Assembly: GCA_028289745.1 (NCBI GenBank)
Contig: JANQOD010000401.1
Coordinates: 1-14,897 of the forward strand
Reading direction: 5' to 3'
Length of the DNA stretch: 14,897 nt
Source of the DNA: Allomuricauda sp.
Lineage (GTDB): Bacteria; Bacteroidota; Bacteroidia; Flavobacteriales; Flavobacteriaceae
Shown here piece by piece: positions 8,062-14,897 of this stretch. The notes under the pieces were generated by a model, which had not been told where the DNA came from, did no database searches, and worked only from the letters and a program-made list of their open reading frames with translations. The number at the start of each line of letters is the position of its first letter. The stretch's first letter is position 1. Position numbers and translations under genes: made by a program.

Positions 8062-8093
8062 ATTCAAGACGGAAAATGTATTCGGCGAAATGG
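8062..8093 (+). repeat. carB-tail repeat, copy 3 (intergenic)
   Basis: ATTCAAGACGGAA (8062-8074) is exact, and the next eight bases AATGTATT differ from carB at one position. Beyond that the match decays (24 of 32 overall) and no stop is kept. Copies 2 and 3 also share TGAACG shortly upstream (4613-4618 and 8050-8055). It lies upstream of the tricorn gene and just past the stop of the GIY-YIG gene. Confidence 0.75.
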
Positions 8094-8112
8094 AAATCCG
8101 CTAGGCATTCTA

Positions 8113-8463
8113 TCAGTTGTACCAAACGGCATACCGCTTTCTTCTTAGTTCCAAAGCCAGTTTTTCTTCCATTTTCAGGGCCGTTGCACGATTGGTCATC
8201 GGTTTGATGTGGTGGTAAAGACTGGGGCGCAGATAACTACCATATTTTTTGACAATGCTCGAAGAAAGATTGTGCCCCCTTTTATTGATATGCCCCATTT
8301 TATGCTGTAAAAAGCGTTCTTTGGGCGTTTTGCTGGTCATGCCCACATAGAGACACTCCAAGACACCATTGAACTGCGGATTGGCCTCCCGAAACCGGCG
8401 GTGTTCGGTAAAAACTTTTTTATGGAGTTCCACTACATAGACACGGTATTCGGTTTTGGGCAT
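8113..8463 (-). CDS. Small GIY-YIG-superfamily protein
   Basis: 116 aa. VYVVEL (residues 8-13) and LYVGMT (38-43) stand for the two strands of the GIY-YIG core, separated by a longer insert (residues 14-37) than in UvrC or SLX1. R50 in KERFLQH matches the conserved arginine after the second strand, H54 follows, and E99/E100 in ALKMEEKLALEL could be the metal-binding glutamate on the later helix. It therefore looks catalytically competent, but the substrate is unknown. Stand-alone small GIY-YIG proteins are common in bacteria and mostly uncharacterised. It sits 32 bp downstream of gnd on the same strand and may be cotranscribed with it. No partner methylase, intron or integrase is visible. Confidence 0.75.
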   Translation of the reverse strand: MPKTEYRVYVVELHKKVFTEHRRFREANPQFNGVLECLYVGMTSKTPKERFLQHKMGHINKRGHNLSSSIVKKYGSYLRPSLYHHIKPMTNRATALKMEEKLALELRRKRYAVWYN

Positions 8464-8495
8464 GTTTTTCGGTTTGATTCCCTACCATCGATATT

Positions 8496-9905
8496 TTATT
8501 CCCACTCCGTATGAAAGATTCCCTCCCTATCGACCCGTTCATACGTATGCGAACCAAAATAATCGCGTTGCGCTTGAATCAAGTTTAGCGGTAAGCGCTG
8601 CGAGGTGTATGCATCAAAATAGATCAGCGCATTGGAAAGTCCGGGCAAGGGAATACCATTGGTCGCCCCATAGCTCACCAGCTCTCTTGCGGCATCTACC
8701 GTACTTTGTACCTTTTCAACGAACGATTTTGAAAGTAATAGATTCTGTAAGTTGGGTTCGGTTCGATAGGCTTCGGTAATATCGGCCAGTAATGCAGCAC
8801 GAATAATGCAACCTGCACGCCAGATTTTGGCGATTTCACCTAAATCAAGCTCGTAGCCATATTCTTTGCTGGCATCGGTCAATTGGTGCATGCCTTGGGC
8901 ATAGGCCATGATAAAAGCAAAATAGAGGGCTTGTTCGGCCTTTTCCACCAGTGTGCTTTTCATAAACGATTCGGGCACTGGCCTATCGTAGTGTTCATCT
9001 GCTTGGGTTCGTTCTACCTTTAGCGCTGAGATTTCACGCATGCTGACGGCAATATCGATGGTCGGCACGGGTATGCCGAGATCCATGGCGTTTTGAGAGG
9101 TCCATTTGCCCGTACCTTTTTGTTTGGCCTTGTCAAGGATCATATCGACCAAATCACCATCGGTCAGATCATCTTTTTGGGCAAAGATTTCAGAGGTGAT
9201 TTCCACTAGAAACGATTGTAAGCGACCCTGATTCCATTCTGAATAGGTTTTATGCAGTTCTTCATTGGTCAGTTTTCCCGCTTTTTTCAGTAGATCATAA
9301 ATTTCAGAGGTCAGTTGCATGAGCCCATATTCAATGCCGTTGTGCACCATTTTTACATAGTTGCCGGCCGATTTTGGTCCGAGATAGGCGACGCAGGGTT
9401 CTCCCATATATTTAGCGGAAACCGCTTCAAAAATGGGTTTTACGTGTTGATAGGCTTCCTTGGAACCACCGGGCATAATACTGGGTCCCAATCGGGCCCC
9501 TTTGGCACCTCCAGAGACTCCGGCGCCAAAAAAGTTGATGCCCTTTTCTTTCAGGTAGGCTTCACGACGATCGGTATCTGTAAAAAATGAATTTCCCCCA
9601 TCGATGATAATATCCCCCTCGTCCAAGAGCGGTAATAGACTTTCAATGACACTATCGACAATTTTTCCCGCGGGAACCAACAGCATGATTTTTCGAGGTT
9701 TCGAAAGCGAGTTGACAAAAACGTTGGCCTCGACACTGGCATTGACCCTATTGGGGTTGCCACCTTCCTCGATCAAGGCGTTTACTTTTGCTTCATCCAA
9801 GTCGTTGCCAAAGGCCGTAAAGCCATTATCGGCGACATTGAGAATGAAATTTCTGCCCATTACACCTAAGCCTACCAATCCGAAATCATATAGCTGTGCT
9901 GTCAT
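8496..9905 (-). CDS. gnd: 6-phosphogluconate dehydrogenase, decarboxylating
   Basis: Oxidises and decarboxylates 6-phosphogluconate to ribulose-5-phosphate, reducing NADP+. At 469 aa it is the usual full length. GLVGLGVMGRNF (residues 9-20) is the nucleotide-binding fold and GVSGGAKGARLGPSIMPGG (129-147) the substrate loop. K185, N189 and E192 in YVKMVHNGIEYG align with the catalytic Lys, Asn and Glu. R447 and H453 near the C-terminus (QRDYFGSHTYERVD) bind substrate phosphate in the partner subunit. The C-terminal HTEW tail is intact, so the dimer-type enzyme is complete. It is divergent from zwf-pgl, placing all three oxidative pentose phosphate enzymes together. The 120-bp divergent gap would hold both promoters, but no convincing box pair was found for either. 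Confidence 0.97.
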   Translation of the reverse strand: MTAQLYDFGLVGLGVMGRNFILNVADNGFTAFGNDLDEAKVNALIEEGGNPNRVNASVEANVFVNSLSKPRKIMLLVPAGKIVDSVIESLLPLLDEGDIIIDGGNSFFTDTDRREAYLKEKGINFFGAGVSGGAKGARLGPSIMPGGSKEAYQHVKPIFEAVSAKYMGEPCVAYLGPKSAGNYVKMVHNGIEYGLMQLTSEIYDLLKKAGKLTNEELHKTYSEWNQGRLQSFLVEITSEIFAQKDDLTDGDLVDMILDKAKQKGTGKWTSQNAMDLGIPVPTIDIAVSMREISALKVERTQADEHYDRPVPESFMKSTLVEKAEQALYFAFIMAYAQGMHQLTDASKEYGYELDLGEIAKIWRAGCIIRAALLADITEAYRTEPNLQNLLLSKSFVEKVQSTVDAARELVSYGATNGIPLPGLSNALIYFDAYTSQRLPLNLIQAQRDYFGSHTYERVDREGIFHTEWE

Positions 9906-10025
9906 TGCCTAATATCAAAGTTTATGAAGTTTTTCCTTAACCCATTGCTAAAAAGGAAACCTAAAATAAACCTTATATTCGTGAACCTCAAATATTGGTT
10001 GATATAGCGCAAATATTTCTGATTC

Positions 10026-11558
10026 ATGAAAAAAACAGCAGACCAAATGCTGGTCATTTTCGGAGCTTCGGGCGATTTGACGGCCCGCAAGCTGGTACCT
10101 GCTCTTTTTAACTTACATCTTTCGAACAATCTGCCCGATAGCTTCGTGGTTTTGGGCGTGAGTCGAAGCGATATGACCGACAAAGCGTTTCGCAAAAAGG
10201 TAGTGCTCGAGAGCACATATCTCACCGAAAAGATAAAAGATACAGGCCCTGAACGGGTCAAGGATTTCTCAGACAAGTTTTTTTATGAAGATTTGGGCAG
10301 TTCGTACGATACGGATTACCGACGGCTCAGAAACCGTATCGAAGATTTGAACGATATGTTCAAAACAGCAGGTAACATCATCTATTACCTTTCGACCCCG
10401 CCCACGCTTTATGAGACCATTGCGAAGAACCTCGCAGAGGTCAAGCTCAATACCCAAAACAATGGTTGGAAACGCCTGATTGTAGAAAAACCGTTTGGCT
10501 ATAGTTTAGAAACGGCCAGAGCATTGAATATCGGGCTGCAACAATACTTTGACGAATCACAGATCTATCGCATTGACCATTATCTGGGCAAGGAAACGGT
10601 TCAGAACCTATTGGTGACCCGTTTTGCCAACAGTATTTTTGAGCCCCTATGGAATCGCAACTATATCAATCATGTAGAAATAACCAATGCTGAAAGTGTA
10701 GGTGTTGAGAAAAGAGGAGGCTATTATGACAAATCTGGGGCCTTGAGGGATATGTTCCAAAACCACCTGTTGCAGATTGTGTCTTTGGTGGTCATGGAAC
10801 CCCCGATCGGCAATGCCCCAGAGGAAATTAGAAACGAAAAGGTGAAAGCATTGAAGTCATTGCGCATCATACGTGATGAAAAGACATTGCATGAAAATAC
10901 CATTAGGGCACAATACGTGGCCTCAGAGGTCAATGGCAAAAAAATAAAGGGCTACCGCCAAGAAGAAGGGGTCGATGCCAACTCAACGACAGAGACCTAT
11001 GCAGCGATTAAGTTTTTTGTCGATAACTGGCGTTGGCACGGTGTTCCGTTTTACGTGCGTACCGCTAAGCGCATGCCCACCAAAGTGACCGAAGTGGTCA
11101 TTCACTTCAAGTCGCCCCACCATCAAATATTCAGTGATGCAGGTATGAGCGGCAAAGACAATAAGTTGATCATCAGAATACAGCCAGATGAGGGCGTGCT
11201 CATCAAGTTTGGGGTAAAAGTGCCCGGACAAGGATTTAAGGTGGAAAGGGCAAACCTAGATTTTTATTATTCAAGTCTTGCCGAGACCCATGTGATGCAG
11301 GCTTATGAACGTTTGTTGCTCGATGCCATGCAAGGTGACGCCACACTTTATGCCCGTGCCGATGAGGTGGAAGCCGCGTGGGAGTTTGTAGATCCCGTTC
11401 TCGATTATTGGGAAAACGGAAAAGATATACGCATGTATGGATATGCCGCTGGGGTATGGGGCCCTGAAAATGCCGATGATCTGATCGAGGGCATTGGCTT
11501 TTGGCGAAATCCTGGTGAGAACTTGGCCGATGATCCCGGGTATTGCGTGATTTGTTAG
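10026..11558 (+). CDS. zwf: Glucose-6-phosphate 1-dehydrogenase
   Basis: First enzyme of the oxidative pentose phosphate pathway: glucose-6-phosphate to 6-phosphogluconolactone with NADP+. 510 aa, slightly longer than the 490-residue E. coli enzyme. IFGASGDLTARKL (11-23) is the dinucleotide-binding fingerprint, EKPFG (154-158) the second conserved block, RIDHYLGKE (182-190) the substrate signature with K189, and RDMFQNHLLQ (241-250) supplies the catalytic H247. The ATG at 10026 precedes the fingerprint by ten residues, the usual spacing. The C-terminus is extended past WGPENADDLIEG to ...GYCVIC. The stop codon TAG abuts a heptamer tandem repeat array directly. zwf and pgl lie on the same strand and probably form one transcript running through that array. 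Confidence 0.97.
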   Translation: MKKTADQMLVIFGASGDLTARKLVPALFNLHLSNNLPDSFVVLGVSRSDMTDKAFRKKVVLESTYLTEKIKDTGPERVKDFSDKFFYEDLGSSYDTDYRRLRNRIEDLNDMFKTAGNIIYYLSTPPTLYETIAKNLAEVKLNTQNNGWKRLIVEKPFGYSLETARALNIGLQQYFDESQIYRIDHYLGKETVQNLLVTRFANSIFEPLWNRNYINHVEITNAESVGVEKRGGYYDKSGALRDMFQNHLLQIVSLVVMEPPIGNAPEEIRNEKVKALKSLRIIRDEKTLHENTIRAQYVASEVNGKKIKGYRQEEGVDANSTTETYAAIKFFVDNWRWHGVPFYVRTAKRMPTKVTEVVIHFKSPHHQIFSDAGMSGKDNKLIIRIQPDEGVLIKFGVKVPGQGFKVERANLDFYYSSLAETHVMQAYERLLLDAMQGDATLYARADEVEAAWEFVDPVLDYWENGKDIRMYGYAAGVWGPENADDLIEGIGFWRNPGENLADDPGYCVIC

Positions 11559-11719
11559 ACGCTGGACGCTGGACGCTGGACGCTGGACGCTGGACGCTGG
11601 ACGCTGGACGCTGTACGCTGTACGCTGTACGCTGGATGCTTGACGCTGGACGCTGGACGCTGCATACTGCAAACTGCATACTGCATACTGCAAACTGCAT
11701 ACTGCACACTGCACACTGA
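11559..11719. repeat. Heptanucleotide tandem array, 23 units of two types
   Basis: Twenty-three consecutive 7-base units (161 bp) with CTG at the same place in all but one. Units 1-15 are ACGCTGG-type: seven identical copies, then three ACGCTGT, then ACGCTGG, the variant ATGCTTG, two more ACGCTGG and the junction unit ACGCTGC. Units 16-23 are ATACTGC, AAACTGC or ACACTGC, ending in ACACTGA. The array starts on the base after the zwf stop codon and ends 36 bases before the likely pgl start. Because 7 is not a multiple of 3, minus-strand frames through it read as a PASSVQR/AVCSMQ heptapeptide; these are not genes. Heptamer microsatellites of this kind occur in Bacteroidota and can change copy number by slippage. 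Confidence 0.97.
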
Positions 11720-11755
11720 ATGATTTACGTAGGGGATAATTACAAACACAAAATA

Positions 11756-12472
11756 ATGGAAGTAAAAATCTATAAGGACAAACAAGAAGTGGCCCAACAA
11801 TTTTCGGCCTACTTTGCAGAGTTAGTTCAAGGGAAGCAGATTTTTCATGTGGCGCTTTCAGGAGGCAGTACCCCAAAAATCGTTTTCGATGTGTTGGCTT
11901 CCGAATATGGACAGCAAATAGATTGGACAAAAATCCACTTTTATTGGGGTGATGAGCGCTGCGTACCACCAGAAGACGATGACAGCAATTACAAGATGAC
12001 CGTTGAACACCTTTTTTCAAAGATAGATGTTATGAAAGCCAATATTCATCGAATCTTGGGAGAAAGCGATCCAAGGCGGGAAGCACTTCGTTATGCCAAT
12101 CTTTTAGAAATCAATTTAGATAGGGTAGACGGTGTGCCACAATTCGATTTGGTGCTATTGGGGATGGGCGATGATGGGCATACCGCCAGTATTTTTCCAC
12201 ACGAAATTGAACTTTGGAATTCGAACGACCACTGCGTTGTCGCCACGCATCCTGATTCAAACCAAAAACGTGTCTCCATAAACGGTAGGGTCATCAATAG
12301 GGCCAAAGAGGTGGCTTTTTTGGTAACCGGGGCTTCCAAAGCCGAAAAAGTAGCTGAAATCCATAATCAAAAAGAAGGTCATGAAAAATATCCGGCTGCA
12401 TTGGTAAACCCAAAGTCGGGGAAGTTGACCTGGTTTTTAGATGAAGAGGCCGCACAGCAGCTATCAAAATAG
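11756..12472 (+). CDS. pgl: 6-phosphogluconolactonase
   Basis: Hydrolyses 6-phosphogluconolactone to 6-phosphogluconate, linking Zwf to Gnd. This is the NagB/DevB-type family. With the start at 11756 (MEVKIYKDKQEV) the protein has 238 aa, the usual size. An in-frame ATG at 11720 would add 12 residues unlike the family and begins directly at the end of the heptamer array, so it is less likely. LSGGSTPK (34-41) is the phosphate-binding loop, WGDERCVPP (64-72) the second block, and LGMGDDGHTASIFP (135-148) holds the general-base region with H142. It lies 197 bp downstream of zwf, most of which is the repeat array. It converges with rmuC, leaving 16 bp and no visible terminator hairpin. Confidence 0.95.
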   Translation: MEVKIYKDKQEVAQQFSAYFAELVQGKQIFHVALSGGSTPKIVFDVLASEYGQQIDWTKIHFYWGDERCVPPEDDDSNYKMTVEHLFSKIDVMKANIHRILGESDPRREALRYANLLEINLDRVDGVPQFDLVLLGMGDDGHTASIFPHEIELWNSNDHCVVATHPDSNQKRVSINGRVINRAKEVAFLVTGASKAEKVAEIHNQKEGHEKYPAALVNPKSGKLTWFLDEEAAQQLSK

Positions 12473-12488
12473 AAGCTTGCCCTTATAT

Positions 12489-13811
12489 CTATATCTCTAA
12501 CTTAGATTGCTCGACATCGTCTTCTTGGGCGCGTTTCAAAATAGGTTCGGGAATCGATTTTTTTGCTTTGGCCCCCATCTTTTTTAGACGTTCTATACTG
12601 GTAACGATATTGCCACGGCCTTCTACCAATTTGTTCATGGCCCCCCGATATTCGTTTTTGGCCTCGTCCATTTTCTTGCCCACTTTGGTCAAATCGGTCA
12701 CGAATCCCTCAAATTTATCGTATAGTGCGCCCGCCTGACGAGCAATCTCAATAGCATTTCGTTGCTGTTTTTCATTGCTCCACATCGTATCTATTGTGCG
12801 CAGTGTTGCCAGCAGGGTGGCTGGGGTAACGATTACAATGTTTTGTTCAAAAGCCTTGTTGTACAGCGAGTTGTCTTCATTAATGGCGATGGCAAAAGCG
12901 GGTTCAATGGGTACGAACATCAGTACAAAATCAGGACTTTCCATTTCATACAGGTCTTCATACTTCTTTGCAGAGAGTTGCTCAACATGTTTGCGCAATG
13001 AGTTGAGGTGGTCTTTCAAGAAACTGGGTTTATCATCGTCATCGGCGTTGATATAGCGTTCATAATCGGTCAACGATACTTTTGAGTCGACCACCATCTT
13101 TTTGCCATCAGGTAGGTTAATGATGACATCGGGCATCACACGGCTACCGTCTTCCAATTTGAAACTTTGTTGTACACTATACTCACGGTCTTTTTCGAGT
13201 CCTGATTTTTCCAATACCCGCTCGAGCACCAACTCACCCCAATTGCCCTGCATTTTACTGTCGCCCTTTAAGGCTTTGGTCAAGTTCTCGGCTTCTTGGG
13301 TAATTTTTAGATTCTGCTCTTGCAAAAGCCTGAGTTGCTCTTTAAGCGCGGCATTGATGCCAAAACTTTGTTTTTGGCTTTCCTCGACTTTCTTTTCAAA
13401 CTCCCTTATCTTCTTGTCTAAGGGGGTCAATATATTCTCGATGTTTGCCTTGTTTTGTTTGGTGAATTTTTCACTTTTTTCATCGAGGATCTTGTTGGCG
13501 AGGTTCTCGAACTCTTTGGTGAATTTTTCCTGTAGCTGTTCGACCTCTTCTTTTTGGGCCAAAAACTTTTCATCTAAATTCTTGAATTTCTCTTCCTCTT
13601 TGGCCAGCCTTATCTCTAGTGTCCTTCTATTTTCCAATATTGATTTTTTCTCTTCTTCCAGCGATTTAAGGGCATGCTCCAATTGTCTTTCACGTTCTTC
13701 CCAAACGCTTCCCTTCGATTGTGTTTTAAGTCTTTGGGTATACCATCCCAACAGAACACCGATTGCAATTGAGAATATGCCCACCAATATCAATAACAGC
13801 TCAGAACCCAT
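12489..13811 (-). CDS. rmuC: RmuC family protein (DNA recombination limiting)
   Basis: 440 aa. Residues about 4-23 form an N-terminal membrane anchor (LLLILVGIFSIAIGVLLGWY). Residues about 38-185 are a long charged coiled coil (repeated EEEK, EKF, KKVEES stretches). The RmuC nuclease-like domain follows from about 186: MQGNWGELVLERVLE, SRVMPDVIINLPDGKK, VVDSKVSLTDYERY, then FVPIEPAFAIAI and IVIVTPATLLATLRTI. RmuC limits recombination at short inverted repeats in E. coli, and its fold is related to restriction-type nucleases. The PDV...VDSKVSL motif holds the Asp and Lys expected of such a site. A possible -7 box (TATCTTTA on the minus strand, 13836-13829) lies 18 bp before the start, but without a clear -33 partner. 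The C-terminal tail is charged. Confidence 0.95.
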   Translation of the reverse strand: MGSELLLILVGIFSIAIGVLLGWYTQRLKTQSKGSVWEERERQLEHALKSLEEEKKSILENRRTLEIRLAKEEEKFKNLDEKFLAQKEEVEQLQEKFTKEFENLANKILDEKSEKFTKQNKANIENILTPLDKKIREFEKKVEESQKQSFGINAALKEQLRLLQEQNLKITQEAENLTKALKGDSKMQGNWGELVLERVLEKSGLEKDREYSVQQSFKLEDGSRVMPDVIINLPDGKKMVVDSKVSLTDYERYINADDDDKPSFLKDHLNSLRKHVEQLSAKKYEDLYEMESPDFVLMFVPIEPAFAIAINEDNSLYNKAFEQNIVIVTPATLLATLRTIDTMWSNEKQQRNAIEIARQAGALYDKFEGFVTDLTKVGKKMDEAKNEYRGAMNKLVEGRGNIVTSIERLKKMGAKAKKSIPEPILKRAQEDDVEQSKLEI

Positions 13812-13874
13812 ACGATTAATTCTTGAGATAAAGATATGGAATGGATTGTTGCTTTTGCGGCAATGGCAAAAAAT

Positions 13875-14651
13875 TTACTCGGTGACTTTAAATGACCCCG
13901 TTCGTGCATCAAATCGCACCATCTCTTTCGGGAACAATCGTTCAAAATGGCCTTGCTCGATGAGTTGGCAGGGTTCCCCGAAGGGATTTTCCTTACCATC
14001 CAAAACCAATATTTTGTCACAGAGTTGAATGGCCAGTGCAATTTCATGGGTGGTGAAAAGAACCGTTTTGTCATGTCTATGGGCCAATTGCTGCAATAAT
14101 TTGAAGATTTGAACCTTGTGGTGCAGATCAAGATGGGTGGTGGGCTCATCCAATAATATCAATGAAGTGTCTTGCGCCATGGCACGGGCGATGAACACCC
14201 GTTGCAGCTGACCGTCACTCAGTTCATGACATTTTTTGTGCTGTATACGCGCTAGCTCAAAGGTTTTCAGGCTGCGTAGAATGACCTCCTTGTCGTGTAC
14301 GGTAAGGGTACCCAGCCAATTTGTATACGGTTGGCGCCCTAGAGCGATAAGCTCTTGTACGGTCAGGTTTTTTGAAGCGATGGGTTCTGTGAGCACTACG
14401 CTGATTTTTTTGGCCAAAGCACTTTGCGATAGGTCGTCCATCGACTTTTCTTGTACAAAGATGTCACCCTTCAGTTTTACCTGTAATTTGGCCAATGTTC
14501 TGAGCAATGTCGACTTACCGATGCCATTGACCCCGACCATCGCACAAAACTCTCCTTTTTTGAGCTCAAACGACAGTTTTTTTATCAACTCTAAATCTTT
14601 GTACCCGATGGACAGGCCGCTGACCGTAATGCTCTTTTTTTTCTCTTCCAT
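13875..14651 (-). CDS. ABC transporter ATP-binding protein, FecE/BtuD type (iron-siderophore, heme or cobalamin import)
   Basis: 258 aa from the ATG at 14651, which overlaps the permease stop as TGATG; the ATG at 14687 would overlap the permease by 37 nt and is rejected. Y17 is the A-loop aromatic. GVNGIGKST (40-48) is Walker A, LSDGQ (144-148) the signature, LILLDEP (164-170) Walker B with E169, THLD (172-175) the D-loop and H202 the switch histidine. LTVQELIALGRQPYTNW (96-112) is typical of FecE/FhuC/BtuD ATPases. The position usually held by the Q-loop glutamine reads VVLTE (86-90), with Thr instead of Gln. It powers the FecCD-type permease encoded just upstream. The exact substrate cannot be told from these two genes. 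Confidence 0.93.
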   Translation of the reverse strand: MEEKKKSITVSGLSIGYKDLELIKKLSFELKKGEFCAMVGVNGIGKSTLLRTLAKLQVKLKGDIFVQEKSMDDLSQSALAKKISVVLTEPIASKNLTVQELIALGRQPYTNWLGTLTVHDKEVILRSLKTFELARIQHKKCHELSDGQLQRVFIARAMAQDTSLILLDEPTTHLDLHHKVQIFKLLQQLAHRHDKTVLFTTHEIALAIQLCDKILVLDGKENPFGEPCQLIEQGHFERLFPKEMVRFDARTGSFKVTE

Positions 14652-14897
14652 CAGAAAATCATTTTCCGTTTTTTGGTCAATAACCATATGACCACTGGGG
14701 CACCCACTATTGAGGTAATCGCGTTTATGGGCAGTACGTTGGCCGAACTGGGCAACTGGGCCAAGGTGTCACAGAGCAACATCAAAATGGCACCGTATAG
14801 AAAAACAGCGGGCAACAAAATTTTGTGCTCCATGGTATCAAAGATCTGCCGGGTAAGGTGGGGAACCGCCAAACCTACAAAGGCAATGGGGCCGGCA
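14651..14897 (-). CDS. FecCD-family ABC importer permease, C-terminal 81 residues only
   Basis: The frame is open to the window edge, so only the C-terminus is seen. AGPIAFVGLAVPHLTRQI is the highly conserved cytoplasmic coupling motif of FecCD/BtuC permeases. Two hydrophobic helices follow (LLPAVFLYGAILMLLCDTLAQ and ITSIVGAPVVIWLLTKK), and the chain ends KKRKMIF. The stop TGA shares one base with the ATPase start, so the two are translated in tandem. This family moves siderophore iron, heme or cobalamin across the inner membrane after TonB-dependent uptake; the substrate here is open. Confidence 0.93.
   Translation of the reverse strand, partial: AGPIAFVGLAVPHLTRQIFDTMEHKILLPAVFLYGAILMLLCDTLAQLPSSANVLPINAITSIVGAPVVIWLLTKKRKMIF

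Noticed and set aside
1938..8093. A complete integrative element
   Set aside because: The repeat layout is suggestive, but no integrase, transposase, excisionase or replication gene lies between the copies, so only the repeats are reported.
9906..10025. Divergent gnd/zwf promoters
   Set aside because: Partial -7 look-alikes exist (TATATTCG at 9974-9981 for zwf, TAAACTTTG on the minus strand at 9924-9916), but neither has a -33 TTG at acceptable spacing.
11559..11719. CRISPR array
   Set aside because: Units are 7 bases in direct tandem with no spacers, and no cas genes are nearby.
11236..12020. Minus-strand open frames through the heptamer array, with PASSVQR and AVCSMQ peptide repeats
   Set aside because: A 7-base repeat without stops is open in several frames at once. 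These frames overlap zwf and pgl in antisense and have no family features outside the array.
13102..14028. A 308-residue plus-strand frame, rich in Ser/Phe/Leu
   Set aside because: It is antisense to rmuC and runs into the ABC ATPase gene. The composition is what the complement of a Lys/Glu-rich coiled coil gives, and rmuC has clear motifs.
14652..14687. Upstream start of the ABC ATPase
   Set aside because: It would overlap the permease by 37 nt, whereas the ATG at 14651 forms a TGATG overlap typical of coupled translation and matches the family N-terminus.

Overview
The window is chromosomal DNA from a member of the Bacteroidota, most likely a marine Flavobacteriaceae (Maribacter/Zobellia/Muricauda-like). 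The reasons are the protein style (CarB without its allosteric domain, a bacterial tricorn-type protease, a membrane-anchored regulator with an 'LSVTTLKRVWG' head), moderate GC, almost no Shine-Dalgarno sequences, and A/T-rich leaders in which only rough matches to the Bacteroidota TAnnTTTG box can be seen. The genus call is inference; no rRNA or other taxonomic marker is present.

Layout from left to right. (1) 1-1971: 3' two-thirds of carB (+). (2) 2003-4578: two divergent genes, a secreted two-domain beta-sandwich protein (-) and a single-pass membrane protein with a cytoplasmic DNA-binding-like head and an outward PKD-like plus ConA-like sensor (+). They share a short intergenic region with operator-like repeats and look like an uncharacterised sensor/effector pair. 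(3) 4712-7975: a secreted tricorn/S41 protease (-), converging on the regulator over a strong bidirectional terminator. (4) 8113-8463: a small GIY-YIG-type protein (-). (5) 8496-12472: the oxidative pentose phosphate pathway, with gnd (-) divergent from zwf and pgl (+). Zwf oxidises glucose-6-phosphate, Pgl hydrolyses the lactone, and Gnd decarboxylates 6-phosphogluconate to ribulose-5-phosphate, giving NADPH. A 23-unit heptanucleotide tandem array fills nearly all of the zwf-pgl gap. (6) 12489-13811: rmuC (-). (7) 13875-14897: the ATPase and the C-terminal end of the permease of a FecCD-type iron/cobalamin ABC importer (-), translationally coupled by a TGATG overlap.

The least explained signals are these. 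A roughly 32-bp sequence identical or nearly identical to the 3' end of carB recurs twice in the same orientation, at 4626-4659 and 8062-8093, so that the three copies bracket the regulator/secreted-protein pair and then the protease like cassette boundaries. The second is the divergent sensor/secreted pair itself. The third is the two-type heptamer array lying between the zwf stop codon and pgl. No tRNA, rRNA, CRISPR array, integrase, transposase or complete IS was seen. No gene-free stretch exceeds 300 bases.
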